A stretch of DNA of 64,000 nt from Acidocella aromatica. Lineage in GTDB: Bacteria > Pseudomonadota > Alphaproteobacteria > Acetobacterales > Acetobacteraceae. The position numbers and the translations under genes were made by a program. The notes under the pieces were generated by a model. The model had not been told where the DNA came from, did not search any database, and saw only the letters and a list, made by a program, of their open reading frames with translations. Within the stretch, counting starts at the first letter, position 1; each line of letters opens with the position of its first letter. The stretch lies in contig NZ_JACHFJ010000002.1 of the NCBI RefSeq assembly GCF_014201825.1, positions 310,001 to 374,000 of the forward strand. The letters run 5' to 3'. Positions 8,546-17,556 of this stretch are shown one piece after another.

Positions 8546-9420
8546 GCGGCGCGCTCCCAGAAATAGACTTTGGCGGGTTCGGGTTCGAAGATATGCGCGT
8601 TCTCGATGCCCGGCAGATCGGCCAGGGCGCGGTATTCCGAGCCGAAGGCCACGTAATCGGCGGTTTCGGCCATCACGGCGGGCTTGCAGGCCACGGGGTC
8701 GCGCAGCACGCCAAAGCCGGTCTCGGTGCCGACGACGAAGGTGTAGAAGCCATCGAGGTTTTCCAGCGCCGCGTGCAGCGCCTCGTCGAGCTTCTTGCCC
8801 TCGCGCAGCTGGTAGGCGACGAAGCCGGCAGCCACTTCCGTGTCGTTCTGGGTGTCGAACTTGATACCCTCGCGCGCCAGGACGCGGCGCACAGCATTAT
8901 GATTGGAAAGCGAGCCGTTATGCACGAGGCACTGATCGGTGCCAGTTGAGAACGGATGTGCGCCTTGCGTCGTCACCGCCGATTCAGTCGCCATGCGGGT
9001 ATGGCCGATGGCGTGGCTGCCAGACATCTTGTGCAGGCCGAAGCGCTTGGACACATCGTCCGGCAGGCCGACGCCCTTGAACAGCTCCATGCGCGCACCG
9101 GTGGAGACAATGGAAATCTCGGGATGACGAGCCAGAACCTCGCGGATCTCGGCCTCGCGCTCGGCGGGGAAGGAGATTACGGCGTGATCGTCATGCTCTG
9201 TGCAGCTCAGATCGAACTTCGCCGGCAGAGCAAAGAAGTCAAAACCCGCAGATGCACGCAGGGTGAATTTAAGATGCCCCGGGTTTCCCGCACCGTAGAT
9301 TGCGAAACCAGCAGAGTCCGGGCCGCGATCTGTCAACACCGAAAGCATGCCGGCGGTAAGGCGGCCAAGTTCCGTCTCCAGGGAATGATTTTTCAGGAAT
9401 AGTCCGGCAATGCCACACAT
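8542..9420 (-). CDS. glxB: Class II glutamine amidotransferase subunit (GlxB/MgsA type)
   Basis: 292 residues from the ATG at 9420, chosen because it places the catalytic Cys at position 2 (MCGIAGLF), as class II amidotransferases require after Met removal. The following DRGPDSAGFA (31-40), GHTRMATES and VHNGSLSNHNA blocks are the conserved glutamine-binding segments. It releases ammonia from glutamine, or in MgsA-type complexes supports N-methylglutamate synthesis. It is the first gene of the leftward operon, with AAAGGAG about a dozen bases before the start and a good promoter upstream. Confidence 0.9.
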   Translation of the reverse strand: MCGIAGLFLKNHSLETELGRLTAGMLSVLTDRGPDSAGFAIYGAGNPGHLKFTLRASAGFDFFALPAKFDLSCTEHDDHAVISFPAEREAEIREVLARHPEISIVSTGARMELFKGVGLPDDVSKRFGLHKMSGSHAIGHTRMATESAVTTQGAHPFSTGTDQCLVHNGSLSNHNAVRRVLAREGIKFDTQNDTEVAAGFVAYQLREGKKLDEALHAALENLDGFYTFVVGTETGFGVLRDPVACKPAVMAETADYVAFGSEYRALADLPGIENAHIFEPEPAKVYFWERAA

Positions 9421-9451
9421 TGTCTGTGTAAACTCCTTTAAACTTGAGTTG

Positions 9452-9480
9452 ATGTTACCTGCGCCCAGTAGACCCGTCAA
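9452..9480 (-). promoter_or_regulatory. Sigma-70-type promoter of the glxBCD-glnT operon
   Basis: On the minus strand TTGACG (9480-9475), a 17-base spacer, then TAACAT (9457-9452), placing the transcription start about 25 bases before the glxB ATG. No RpoN (-24/-12) signature was seen, which is mildly surprising for a nitrogen operon. Confidence 0.6.
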
Positions 9481-9579
9481 CCATGAAGAATAAAGTATTC
9501 CTAAAAAGAAATATGCTGCGGTGCGGTTGAAATACCCGGCTATGGGCCGATATCCGCCTCGACACTCAAGGAGACGCAC

Positions 9580-10629
9580 GTGCTGACATGTACCGGCTTT
9601 GCCGCCCCCGATGCTCAATCCCCCCTCGCCCCGCTCAATTTCACCCGCCGCGATGTCGGGCTGAGCGATGTGGAAATCGAGATTCTTTATTGCGGTGTGT
9701 GCCATTCGGATTTGCATTTCGTCCGTAATGAATGGGGCAATGGCACCTACCCCGCCGTGCCTGGGCACGAGATTGTGGGCCGGGTGAAGAGCGTTGGCGC
9801 GCAGGTGACTAAATATAAGGTGGGCGAGCTCGTCGGCGTGGGCTGTCTCGTCGATTCGTGCCGCACCTGCCCCTCCTGCCAGGAAGGGCTTGAGCAGTAT
9901 TGCGAACCCGGCTTCACCGGCACCTATGGCGGCGTGGAGAAGCAGACCGGCGAGCCGACCAAGGGCGGCTATGCCGACAAGATCGTGGTGGACCAGGATT
10001 TCGTGCTGCGAATCCCCGAAAACCTGGACCCGGCCGCCGCCGCACCTTTGCTGTGCGCGGGCATCACCACCTACTCACCGCTGCGCCATTGGGGAGCCGG
10101 ACCCGGCAAGAAGGTAGGCATCATCGGGCTGGGCGGACTCGGGCATATGGGCGTGAAGCTCTCCCATGCGCTGGGGGCCGAGACGATTCTCTTCACCACC
10201 TCGGCCAGCAAGGTGAATGACGGCAAGGCGCTGGGGGCAGATGATGTCGTGCTGTCCAAGGATGCGGAGCAGATGGCGAAGCACGCCAACAGCTTCGACC
10301 TGATTATCGACACCGTGGCCGCCGCGCATGACCTGACGCCTTATTTCGGGCTGCTCAAGCGCGAAGGCACCATGGTGCAGGTCGGCGCACCGGATAAGCC
10401 GATGCCCATCAACGTGTTCCCCCTGCTGTTCAAGCGGCTGAACTTTTCCGGCTCGCTGATCGGCGGCATCAAGGAGACGCAGGAGATGCTGGATTTCTGC
10501 GGGCAGCATAACATCACCTCGGAAGTCGAGATCATCCCGATCCAGTACATCAACGAAGCCTATGAGCGGATGCTGAAGAGCGACGTGAAGTACCGCTTCT
10601 GTATCGACATGGCCTCGCTGCAAGGCTGA
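9580..10629 (+). CDS. Zinc-dependent alcohol/aldehyde dehydrogenase, YahK/cinnamyl-alcohol type
   Basis: 349 residues of the medium-chain dehydrogenase family. Catalytic zinc ligands are C38 in YCGVCHSD and the GHE at 62-64; structural zinc cysteines are 94, 97, 100 and 108. The Rossmann loop is GLGGLGHMGVKL. The closest recognisable branch is the NADP-dependent broad-range aldehyde reductase YahK/AdhC. The start is GTG at 9580 because AAGGAG precedes it at good distance. It is divergent from the glxB operon and followed after 4 bases by a VOC protein, suggesting a two-gene transcript for aldehyde handling; the true substrate is unknown. Confidence 0.9.
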   Translation: MLTCTGFAAPDAQSPLAPLNFTRRDVGLSDVEIEILYCGVCHSDLHFVRNEWGNGTYPAVPGHEIVGRVKSVGAQVTKYKVGELVGVGCLVDSCRTCPSCQEGLEQYCEPGFTGTYGGVEKQTGEPTKGGYADKIVVDQDFVLRIPENLDPAAAAPLLCAGITTYSPLRHWGAGPGKKVGIIGLGGLGHMGVKLSHALGAETILFTTSASKVNDGKALGADDVVLSKDAEQMAKHANSFDLIIDTVAAAHDLTPYFGLLKREGTMVQVGAPDKPMPINVFPLLFKRLNFSGSLIGGIKETQEMLDFCGQHNITSEVEIIPIQYINEAYERMLKSDVKYRFCIDMASLQG

Positions 10630-10633
10630 GGCC

Positions 10634-11053
10634 GTGGCTACGCCCCTCCTCACCCATATTCTGGAAACGTCGCTCTACGTGGCGGAGCTGGACCGGGCGG
10701 AGGGATTCTACCGGCAGGTCTTTGGGTTCGAGCCCCTTTACCGCGATCACCGCATGGTGGCGCTGCGCGTACCGGCGCAAGGCGTGCTGCTGCTGTTCCT
10801 GCATGGTACCACGGATGCGGGCGGCGATACGCCCGGCGGTCATGTGCCTGCCCATGGCAGCTCGGGCTGCCAGCATCTGTGCTTCGCCATTCCCAAAGCG
10901 GCGCTGGAGGGCTGGGAGGCGCATCTGGCCACGCTCGGCATAGCAGTGGAAAGCCGGGTGACCTGGAAGCTGGGCGGCGTCAGCCTGTATCTGCGCGACC
11001 CCGACGGCCATTCGGTGGAACTGGCCACGCCAGGGCTCTGGGCGAACTACTAG
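10634..11053 (+). CDS. VOC/glyoxalase-family protein
   Basis: 139 residues with two beta-alpha-beta-beta-beta units of the vicinal-oxygen-chelate fold: ETSLYVAELDRAEGFYRQVFGF at the N-terminus and GGVSLYLRDPDGHSVELATPGLW at the C-terminus. Possible metal ligands are His in the HLCFAI strand and Glu in SVELA. Members include glyoxalase I, dioxygenases and fosfomycin-resistance proteins, and sequence alone does not choose between them. Starting 4 bases after the alcohol dehydrogenase stop, it probably belongs to that transcript. A strong terminator follows. Confidence 0.82.
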   Translation: MATPLLTHILETSLYVAELDRAEGFYRQVFGFEPLYRDHRMVALRVPAQGVLLLFLHGTTDAGGDTPGGHVPAHGSSGCQHLCFAIPKAALEGWEAHLATLGIAVESRVTWKLGGVSLYLRDPDGHSVELATPGLWANY

Positions 11054-11060
11054 GCCGAAA

Positions 11061-11089
11061 AAAAGCCCCGGTTTTCACCGGGGCTTTTT
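11061..11089. terminator. Bidirectional terminator between the VOC gene and hpnJ
   Basis: GCCCCGGT, loop TTTC, ACCGGGGC, with an A-run before and a T-run after, so it can stop transcription from both sides. Confidence 0.9.
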
Positions 11090-11095
11090 GTTTGT

Positions 11096-12538
11096 TCAGG
11101 CGACCGCCTTAGTGGCGTGGCGTTCCTTGAGGAACGCCTTGAACTCCAGGCCCTCGCGCAGGCGGCGCACCAGCATCTGCGGCGAGAGCGCCATCTCTTT
11201 AAGAATGGAGAGAATCTTCGAGGGGCGGAAGTAGAACTGACGGTAGATCTCCTCCACCGCGTCGAAAATCTCCTGGTGGGAGAGATGCGGGTAGTGCAGC
11301 GGGGCGATCTGCACGCCATGCTCGTCGATCAGCTCGGCATGCTCCACGTCCAGCCAGCCTTCCTTCACCGCCTGGTTGTACAGGAAGGTGCCGGGATACG
11401 GAGCAGCCAGCGACACCTGAATGGTGTGCGGGTTGATCTCCTTGGCGAAGGCGATGGTCTCCTTCAGCGTCTCGCGAGTCTCGCCCGGCAGGCCGACGAT
11501 GAAGGTGCCGTGGATCATGATCCCCAGCTTATGGCAGTCGGCGGTGAACTTCTTCGCCACCTCGATGCGCATGCCCTTCTTGATGTTGTGCAGGATCTGC
11601 TGGTTGCCGGACTCGTAGCCCACCAGCAGCAGGCGCAGGCCGTTAGCCTTCAACACCTTCAGCGTCTCGTAGGGCACGTTGGCCTTGGCGTTGCAGGACC
11701 AGGTGACGCCGAGCTTGCCGAGCTCCTTGGCGATGGCCTCGGCGCGGGGCAGATCGTCGGTGAAGGTGTCGTCGTCAAACATGAACTCCTTCACCTGCGG
11801 GAAGAGTTCCTTGGCGCGCTTGATTTCGGCGATCACGTTCTCCACCGAGCGGGTACGGTACTTGTGCCCACCCACCGTTTGCGGCCACAGGCAGAAGGTG
11901 CAGTGCGACTTGCAGCCGCGGCCGGTGTAAACCGAGATGTACGGATGCTTGAGGTAACCGATGAAGTAATCCTCGATGCGCAGATGCTTCTTGTAGACGT
12001 CCACCACGAAGGGCAGCTCGTCCATGTTCATCAGCAGCGGGCGGTCTTCGTTCTTGATGATCTCGCCGGTGGTGTCGCGCCACCAGATGCCCTTCACGTC
12101 GCGCAGGGAGGCGCCTTCGGCGATTTCCTTAATCGTGAAGTCGAACTCATTGCCGCAGACGAAATCCAGCACCTTGGCGCGCTCGAGCGACTCGACGGGC
12201 TGCACGGCCACCTTAGCGCCGATGAAGCCGATCAGCAGATTCGGGTTCAGCTTCTTGAACTCTTCCGCCACCTTCACATCGTTGCCGAAGGAGGGGGTGG
12301 AGGTGTGGATGATCAGCAGATCATGCGTCTTGGCGTGCGGCAGCACGTCCGCCATGGTCAGCTTGGCGGGCGGGGCGTCGATCAGCGTCGAATCCGGCAG
12401 CAGCGCTGCGGGCTGGGCCAGCCAAGTGGGGAACCAGAAGGATTTGATCTCGCGGCGCGCCTGATAGCGAGAGCCGGCGCCGCCATCGAAACCGTCGAAG
12501 GAGGGAGGTTGCAGGAACAGTGTTTTCAGTTTCGTCAT
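11096..12538 (-). CDS. hpnJ: Hopanoid biosynthesis B12/radical SAM protein HpnJ
   Basis: 480 residues from the ATG at 12538 (AGAGAAGAG upstream). The radical SAM cluster motif CxxxCxxC is C209, C213 and C216 in GRGCKSHCTFCLWP; the N-terminal 150 residues follow the B12-binding-like fold common to this subgroup. HpnJ is needed to turn glucosaminyl-bacteriohopanetetrol into the cyclitol ether in bacteria studied so far. It lies 10 bases after hpnI in the leftward dxs-hpnM-hpnI-hpnJ operon and ends at a bidirectional terminator. The deacetylase HpnK, which acts between HpnI and HpnJ, is not encoded next to them. Confidence 0.92.
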   Translation of the reverse strand: MTKLKTLFLQPPSFDGFDGGAGSRYQARREIKSFWFPTWLAQPAALLPDSTLIDAPPAKLTMADVLPHAKTHDLLIIHTSTPSFGNDVKVAEEFKKLNPNLLIGFIGAKVAVQPVESLERAKVLDFVCGNEFDFTIKEIAEGASLRDVKGIWWRDTTGEIIKNEDRPLLMNMDELPFVVDVYKKHLRIEDYFIGYLKHPYISVYTGRGCKSHCTFCLWPQTVGGHKYRTRSVENVIAEIKRAKELFPQVKEFMFDDDTFTDDLPRAEAIAKELGKLGVTWSCNAKANVPYETLKVLKANGLRLLLVGYESGNQQILHNIKKGMRIEVAKKFTADCHKLGIMIHGTFIVGLPGETRETLKETIAFAKEINPHTIQVSLAAPYPGTFLYNQAVKEGWLDVEHAELIDEHGVQIAPLHYPHLSHQEIFDAVEEIYRQFYFRPSKILSILKEMALSPQMLVRRLREGLEFKAFLKERHATKAVA

Positions 12539-12548
12539 CTCTTCTCTC

Positions 12549-13676
12549 TCAGCGGTGCGCCACTTTGCCGGCATCGGCGTGCATCACCTGACCACGCCAG
12601 TCGACCTGGCTGCCAGTGAAGCTGGCGACATAAATGATGGTGGAATAGAGTTCGCGCAACAGTAAAAGCCACGCGGCGCCGGATTTCGGCAGGCGCAGCG
12701 CCGCGTCTATTTTGCGCGAGGCGGCATAGCGGGCGGTTAGAATCAGTGCGAACAGCGCCCAGGACCAGAGCGCCCCGCCGGCGAAGAGCACGGTTAGCGC
12801 AGCCCAGAGCAGCGATAATTGCAGGATGGACGCCGCATAAGGCAGTGGCACCAGCGCCCGGATGGTACGCGCCCAGCGCAGCTCGTGCCGGAGCAACGAG
12901 TTGAAATCATCTTCCGGCACGGTGGTGGCCGGGATCACCTGGGCGAGCCCCAGCTTGTAGCCACGGGCCAGCACAAGGCGGCCGAGCACCTGATCGTCGG
13001 CAAGGTTATTGGCCACCGCCTCCAGCCCGCCGATCTCGGCGAGCACGGTCTTGGTAAGGGCCATGGTCACGCCCAGACAATCCTGCCGCCCAAGCTTACG
13101 GGCCAGCAGCGCGCCAGGGAGGAAGGTATAGTTGATCTGGCAGGCACCAAGCAGCGAAGCCAGAGCGGACGTGCCCGGCAGGCCGGTATAGAGCGTGGTG
13201 ACCAGCCCGACATTGGGCTTCGCCATTTCCGCCACCACGCGATCCAGAAAATAGACCGGCACGTGGATATCGGCATCCGAGATCACCAGCACCTCGTGCT
13301 TGGCTTCGGGCAGCATGTTAATGAGGTTGGAGACCTTGCGGTTGCTGCCGTGCAGGGCGGCGTCCACGACCACCGCCACGTCCCGCTCGGGATAGCGCGC
13401 GCGCAAGCGGGCGAGCACGTCCCGCACCGGGTCAGTCTCGTTCTGCACCCCAAACACGAGCTGGTAGTCCGGGTAGTCGATCAGGAAGAAGGACTCCAGC
13501 GCCAGCTCGGTCAGAGGGTCCACGCCGCAGAGCGGCTTGAGCACCGAGACAGCCGGGCGCGAAGCGGGCACGGATGCCGGGGCCGTGGCCAGACGCTCGA
13601 TCAGCCGCGTGCCGATGAACTGCTGTGCCACGCCCACAAAGGCGCACAGGCTGGTGAAGACAGACAGGATTTGCAC
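12549..13676 (-). CDS. hpnI: Hopanoid glycosyltransferase HpnI (ceramide glucosyltransferase-like)
   Basis: 375 residues; GTG start at 13676. A GT2/GT21 enzyme that adds N-acetylglucosamine to bacteriohopanetetrol at the membrane. Visible are an N-terminal membrane segment, PAVSVLKPLCGVDPLTE at the start of the catalytic domain, the metal-binding VISDADIHVP, NLADDQVLGRL, and RHELRWARTIR, equivalent to the (Q/R)xxRW motif of processive and ceramide transferases. The C-terminus has two or three membrane spans. It starts 17 bases after hpnM and is followed by hpnJ, which uses its product after deacetylation. Confidence 0.9.
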   Translation of the reverse strand: MQILSVFTSLCAFVGVAQQFIGTRLIERLATAPASVPASRPAVSVLKPLCGVDPLTELALESFFLIDYPDYQLVFGVQNETDPVRDVLARLRARYPERDVAVVVDAALHGSNRKVSNLINMLPEAKHEVLVISDADIHVPVYFLDRVVAEMAKPNVGLVTTLYTGLPGTSALASLLGACQINYTFLPGALLARKLGRQDCLGVTMALTKTVLAEIGGLEAVANNLADDQVLGRLVLARGYKLGLAQVIPATTVPEDDFNSLLRHELRWARTIRALVPLPYAASILQLSLLWAALTVLFAGGALWSWALFALILTARYAASRKIDAALRLPKSGAAWLLLLRELYSTIIYVASFTGSQVDWRGQVMHADAGKVAHR

Positions 13677-13693
13677 GCTGAAACCGGCTGGCC

Positions 13694-14317
13694 TTACTTC
13701 GACGCTGCCAGGGATTGAAGCGCGGCGATCTTGCCCTTGAGCGCCTCGATCAGCTTCGAGGCGTCGCCGGAACTGACCAGCGAGGCGAAGTCGGAGGCAT
13801 GGACCGCGACTTGGCTGATCGTGCCGTTGAGCAGCACATCCGTGATCTGCCAGCCGGCGGGACCGTTCTCCATCACGTAATCCAGCTCGACCGCATCGCC
13901 GCCATCGCCGGGAAGGAGTTGGGTCTCGACGATCTTCTTCGCGCCGAGTGCCTTCTCATCCGGTAGCACCTTGAAGCTCTGCCCGCCATAATCCTTGAAC
14001 TGGGCGACGTAGCTGTAGATGGTGAACTGCTCGAAGAGCTGGTTCAGCTCCTGCTGCTGGGAAGCCGGGAGGGTGGACCACAGGAAGCCGACCGAGTTCT
14101 TGGCCACTTCCGGCAGGTTATAGGTCTGGCGGACCACCGGGGCCAGCGCATCGTAACGGGACTGCACGTCCTTGCCGGCGGAGGCCGCCTTCATGGTCGC
14201 GAGCAACCCGTTATCCAGCGCCACGGCGGGCGCTGCCTCCGGTGTGGTGGCGGCAAAGGCCGCCGACCCCATGCACACGGCCAGAGCCAGCAACGAAGCC
14301 TTGAGAGACGATTTCAT
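13694..14317 (-). CDS. hpnM: Hopanoid-associated MlaC/Ttg2-like periplasmic protein HpnM
   Basis: 207 residues from the ATG at 14317. A signal peptide is clear (KSSLKASLLALAVCMGSAAFA, cleaved around residue 22). The mature part has the MlaC/toluene-tolerance Ttg2D pattern: LAPVVRQTYNLPEVAKNSVG, LFEQFTIYSYVAQFKDYGG, then VMENGPAGWQITDVLLNGTI. Such proteins ferry lipids across the periplasm; HpnM is thought to help move hopanoids to the outer membrane. The gene lies 44 bases after dxs, the gap containing a perfect inverted repeat, and 17 bases before hpnI. Confidence 0.88.
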   Translation of the reverse strand: MKSSLKASLLALAVCMGSAAFAATTPEAAPAVALDNGLLATMKAASAGKDVQSRYDALAPVVRQTYNLPEVAKNSVGFLWSTLPASQQQELNQLFEQFTIYSYVAQFKDYGGQSFKVLPDEKALGAKKIVETQLLPGDGGDAVELDYVMENGPAGWQITDVLLNGTISQVAVHASDFASLVSSGDASKLIEALKGKIAALQSLAASK

Positions 14318-14344
14318 GTGACCCTCGTTCAAAGATGGTTGAAT

Positions 14345-14365
14345 GTGACCCTTATAAAGGGTCAC
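14345..14365. repeat. Perfect inverted repeat at the dxs stop, before hpnM
   Basis: Nine-base arms GTGACCCTT and AAGGGTCAC around ATA. It overlaps the dxs stop codon. A further direct copy of TGTGACCCT lies about 27 bases away at 14317-14325, touching the hpnM start. No T-run follows on either strand, so an operator or an RNA processing or attenuation hairpin is likelier than a terminator. Confidence 0.6.
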
Positions 14366-16293
14366 TGTGCCGGAATTGCGATGGCGTCGTGCAAAGTTTC
14401 GCCACCAAGCGCCAGCAGGGCGTGGGTCACGATATGTGTGGCGGTCAGCCCGGCGTCGATAAGCTGCGCCACGGGGGTGTTGTGGTCGATCAGCCGGTCC
14501 GGCAGGGTCATCGGACGGAACTTCAGCCCCTTATCGAAGGCGCTGGTCCAGGCCAGATGATGCGCCACGGCGGCGCCGAAGCCACCAGCCGCGCCGTCCT
14601 CGATTGTGATCAGCACCTCGTGATGGCGGGCGAGCTGGTCGAGCAGCGCGGTGTCCAGCGGCTTCATGAAACGGGCATCGGCCACGGTGCAGGGATAGCC
14701 GCGGGCCGCCAGCTCATCGGCGGCGGTCAGCGCATCGGCCAGACGCGGGCCCAGTGCCAGGATGGCGACCTTGCCGCCCTCGCGCAGGATGCGGCCCTTG
14801 CCGATCTCCCACACCGTGCCGCGCGTCGGCAGCTCCACGCCCACGCCCTCGCCACGCGGGTAGCGGAAGGCGGAGGGCCGGTCGTCGATGGCGGCGGCGG
14901 TGGCCACGGCGTGCATCAGCTCGGCCTCATCCGACGGGGCCATGATGACCATGTTGGGCATCGGGCCGAGGAAGCAGAGGTCATAGGCACCGGCATGGGT
15001 CGCGCCGTCGGCACCGACCAGACCGGCACGGTCCATGGCAAAGCGGACCGGCAGGTTCTGCAGCACCACGTCATGCACCAGCTGGTCGTAACCGCGCTGC
15101 AGGAAGGTGGAGTAGATGGCGCAGAACGGGGCCAGCCCTTCGGTCGCCATACCGGCGGCAAAGGTCACGGCGTGCTGCTCGGCGATACCGACATCGAACA
15201 TGCGATTCGGGAATTGCTTCTCGAACTTGTCGAGCCCCGTACCAGGAGACATGGCGGCGGTGACCGCCACAATGTTTGGGTTCGCCTCCGCCTCGGCGAT
15301 CAGCGCCTTGGCAAACACGTTGGTATAGGTCGGCGGGCCGGGCGGGGCCTTCTTTTGCTCGCCGGTAACGACGTTGAACTTCTGCACCCCATGGTACTTG
15401 TCAGCCGCAGCCTCGGCTGGAGCGTAGCCCTTGCCCTTCTGGGTGACGACATGCAGCAGCACAGGTTCGGCGGTGTCCGAGTCGCGCAGGTTGCGCAGAA
15501 CGGGCAGCAGATGCTCAAGGTTGTGGCCGTCGATGGGGCCGACATAATAGAAGCCCAGTTCCTCGAACAGCGTGCCGCCAGTGAGGATGCCGCGGGCATA
15601 TTCCTCGGCGCGGCGGGCGGTGCGCTCCAGCTGGCGGGGGAAGCGCTTGGCCATCTTGGCCGCGAAATCCCGCAGGCTGAGGAAGCTGCGCGAGGAGATC
15701 AGCTTGGAGAGATACGCGCTCATCGCGCCCACGGGCGGGGCGATGGACATGTCGTTATCGTTGAGGATGACGATCAGGCGGGACTTCATCGCGCCCGCGT
15801 TGTTCATCGCCTCGTAGGCCATGCCGGCGGACATCGAGCCATCGCCGATCACGGCGATAACGTTGCGCGCCGGGTCCTCGTGCTTCAGCTCACTAGCCAC
15901 GGCCATGCCGAGCCCGGCCGAGATGGAAGTGGAGGAATGGGCGGCTCCGAACGGGTCGTACTCGCTCTCAGAACGGCGGGTGAAGCCCGAGAGCCCGCCC
16001 GGTTGGCGCAGGGTGCGGATGCGGTCGCGCCGACCAGTGAGGATCTTGTGCGGGTAGCACTGGTGGCCGACGTCCCAGATCAGCCGGTCGCGCGGGGTGT
16101 CGAAAACCGCGTGGATGGCGACCGTCAGCTCGACCACGCCGAGCGAGGAGCCGAGATGGCCGCCGGTGGTGGAGACTGTGTCGATGGTCTCGGCACGCAG
16201 CTCATCGGCCAGCTGCTTCAGCTGGTCGGCAGAGAAATTACGCAGGTCGGCGGGAATCTTAACCCTGTCGAGAAGCGGTGTCCGCGGCGGCAT
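14362..16293 (-). CDS. dxs: 1-deoxy-D-xylulose-5-phosphate synthase
   Basis: 643 residues, normal length. Joins pyruvate and glyceraldehyde 3-phosphate with thiamine diphosphate to start the MEP isoprenoid pathway. The thiamine-binding block [17 protein letters not shown] is present, together with the early [21 protein letters not shown] and [15 protein letters not shown] signatures, the middle [12 protein letters not shown] segment and the transketolase C-terminal domain. It leads the leftward dxs-hpnM-hpnI-hpnJ operon, which supplies isoprene units to hopanoids, and is divergent from ispH, the last enzyme of the same pathway. Confidence 0.97.
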   Translation of the reverse strand: MPPRTPLLDRVKIPADLRNFSADQLKQLADELRAETIDTVSTTGGHLGSSLGVVELTVAIHAVFDTPRDRLIWDVGHQCYPHKILTGRRDRIRTLRQPGGLSGFTRRSESEYDPFGAAHSSTSISAGLGMAVASELKHEDPARNVIAVIGDGSMSAGMAYEAMNNAGAMKSRLIVILNDNDMSIAPPVGAMSAYLSKLISSRSFLSLRDFAAKMAKRFPRQLERTARRAEEYARGILTGGTLFEELGFYYVGPIDGHNLEHLLPVLRNLRDSDTAEPVLLHVVTQKGKGYAPAEAAADKYHGVQKFNVVTGEQKKAPPGPPTYTNVFAKALIAEAEANPNIVAVTAAMSPGTGLDKFEKQFPNRMFDVGIAEQHAVTFAAGMATEGLAPFCAIYSTFLQRGYDQLVHDVVLQNLPVRFAMDRAGLVGADGATHAGAYDLCFLGPMPNMVIMAPSDEAELMHAVATAAAIDDRPSAFRYPRGEGVGVELPTRGTVWEIGKGRILREGGKVAILALGPRLADALTAADELAARGYPCTVADARFMKPLDTALLDQLARHHEVLITIEDGAAGGFGAAVAHHLAWTSAFDKGLKFRPMTLPDRLIDHNTPVAQLIDAGLTATHIVTHALLALGGETLHDAIAIPAQ

Positions 16294-16578
16294 CAGTGAG
16301 TTCCCCCAGTAAGCCGCGCCTCTTGTATCCGCATTATGGTTTCGTCCTTCGCTCTAACCTAATATCCCAGACTGCCTTTTCAGGCGGAGCGTCTGTTACT
16401 CCGAAATTTTCGGAGACATAAGGGCCCCCGGGCAGAAAAGCCAGCCATGCACCCCTGCGTAAACCGCCGAGTATGAAAGTTCTTCTTAATCCCAACCTTG
16501 CGGATTATGGAAGCAATGACCTATTGCAGGGCATGATAAAGCCACGCGGCGTGACCAACAGGCAACAGGACGGACGAT
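16294..16578. other. Divergent intergenic region, dxs / ispH
   Basis: 285 bases between the two ends of the MEP pathway. It is clearly more A/T-rich than its flanks and must hold both promoters. No convincing box pair or operator could be chosen by eye, and no open frame looks coding. Confidence 0.4.
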
Positions 16579-17532
16579 ATGGACGGTTCACAGACCACTA
16601 AGACGATACGAGTGATCCTCGCCCAGCCCCGCGGTTTCTGCGCCGGCGTGGAACGGGCGATCGACATTGTGGAGCGCGCCCTGACCAAGTTTGGCCCGCC
16701 CATCTATGTACGCCATGAAATTGTGCATAACCGCCATGTGGTGGAAGATCTGCGCGCCCGTGGCGCCGTGTTCGTGGACGAGCTGGACGAGGTGCCGGAA
16801 GGCGCCTGGACCGTGTTCTCGGCCCATGGCGTGGCCCGCAAGGTCGTCCAGGCCGCGGCTGACCGCTCCTTGCCGGTGATCGACGCCACCTGCCCGCTGG
16901 TCGCCAAGGTACACGCCGAGGGCCGCCGCTACGCCTCCCAGGACCGGGAACTCGTGCTGATCGGGCATGCCGGACATGCGGAGGTTGAGGGGACGATCGG
17001 CCAAATCGACGGCACCGTGTATCTCGTCCAGACGGTCGAGGATGCCGAGACGCTGGAGGTGAAGGACCCGGAAAAGCTGGCCTACATCACCCAGACCACC
17101 CTCTCGGTGGACGATACGCGCGGTATTATCGCGGCGCTCAAGACCCGCTTTCCCCACATCACCGGCCCGGATGTGAAGGATATCTGCTACGCCACCCAGA
17201 ACCGCCAGGAGGCGGTGCACCATCTGGCCGAGCTGGTGGACATCATCCTCGTGGTGGGCAGCAAGAATTCCTCCAATTCCAACCGCCTGCGCGAGATCGG
17301 CGCCGAGCTGGGCCACCCCGCCTATCTCATCGACGACGCCTCCGCCCTGCAGCCCGAATGGTTCAGCGGCGTGACCACCGTGGGCCTGACCGCCGGCGCC
17401 TCCGCCCCGGAAGTGCTGGTGCAGGGCGTGATCGAGGGGCTGAAGCGCTTCGGCAACGTGAAAGTGGAGTTGCTGGCGGGCACGCCGGAAGACGTTAAAT
17501 TCAAACTGCCGGCCGAAGTGGCCAGCCTATAA
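16579..17532 (+). CDS. ispH: 4-hydroxy-3-methylbut-2-enyl diphosphate reductase
   Basis: 317 residues. A 4Fe-4S enzyme that reduces HMBPP to IPP and DMAPP, the last MEP step. The three cluster cysteines are in [15 protein letters not shown] (C21), DATCPLV and [10 protein letters not shown]; the [13 protein letters not shown] block is the conserved substrate loop. The gene starts the rightward ispH-hpnH pair, 24 bases apart, so isoprenoid supply and hopanoid side-chain synthesis are again coupled. The divergent dxs gene suggests common regulation from the shared upstream region. Confidence 0.97.
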   Translation: MDGSQTTKTIRVILAQPRGFCAGVERAIDIVERALTKFGPPIYVRHEIVHNRHVVEDLRARGAVFVDELDEVPEGAWTVFSAHGVARKVVQAAADRSLPVIDATCPLVAKVHAEGRRYASQDRELVLIGHAGHAEVEGTIGQIDGTVYLVQTVEDAETLEVKDPEKLAYITQTTLSVDDTRGIIAALKTRFPHITGPDVKDICYATQNRQEAVHHLAELVDIILVVGSKNSSNSNRLREIGAELGHPAYLIDDASALQPEWFSGVTTVGLTAGASAPEVLVQGVIEGLKRFGNVKVELLAGTPEDVKFKLPAEVASL

Positions 17533-17556
17533 AATTAAGGACGGGGCTGTATTAAT

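Noticed and set aside
14335-16299. A 654-codon frame antisense to dxs
   Set aside because: It lies entirely opposite dxs, a certain gene. The composition (many Gly, His, Arg, Gln) is that of an antisense frame in GC-rich DNA and no family is recognisable.
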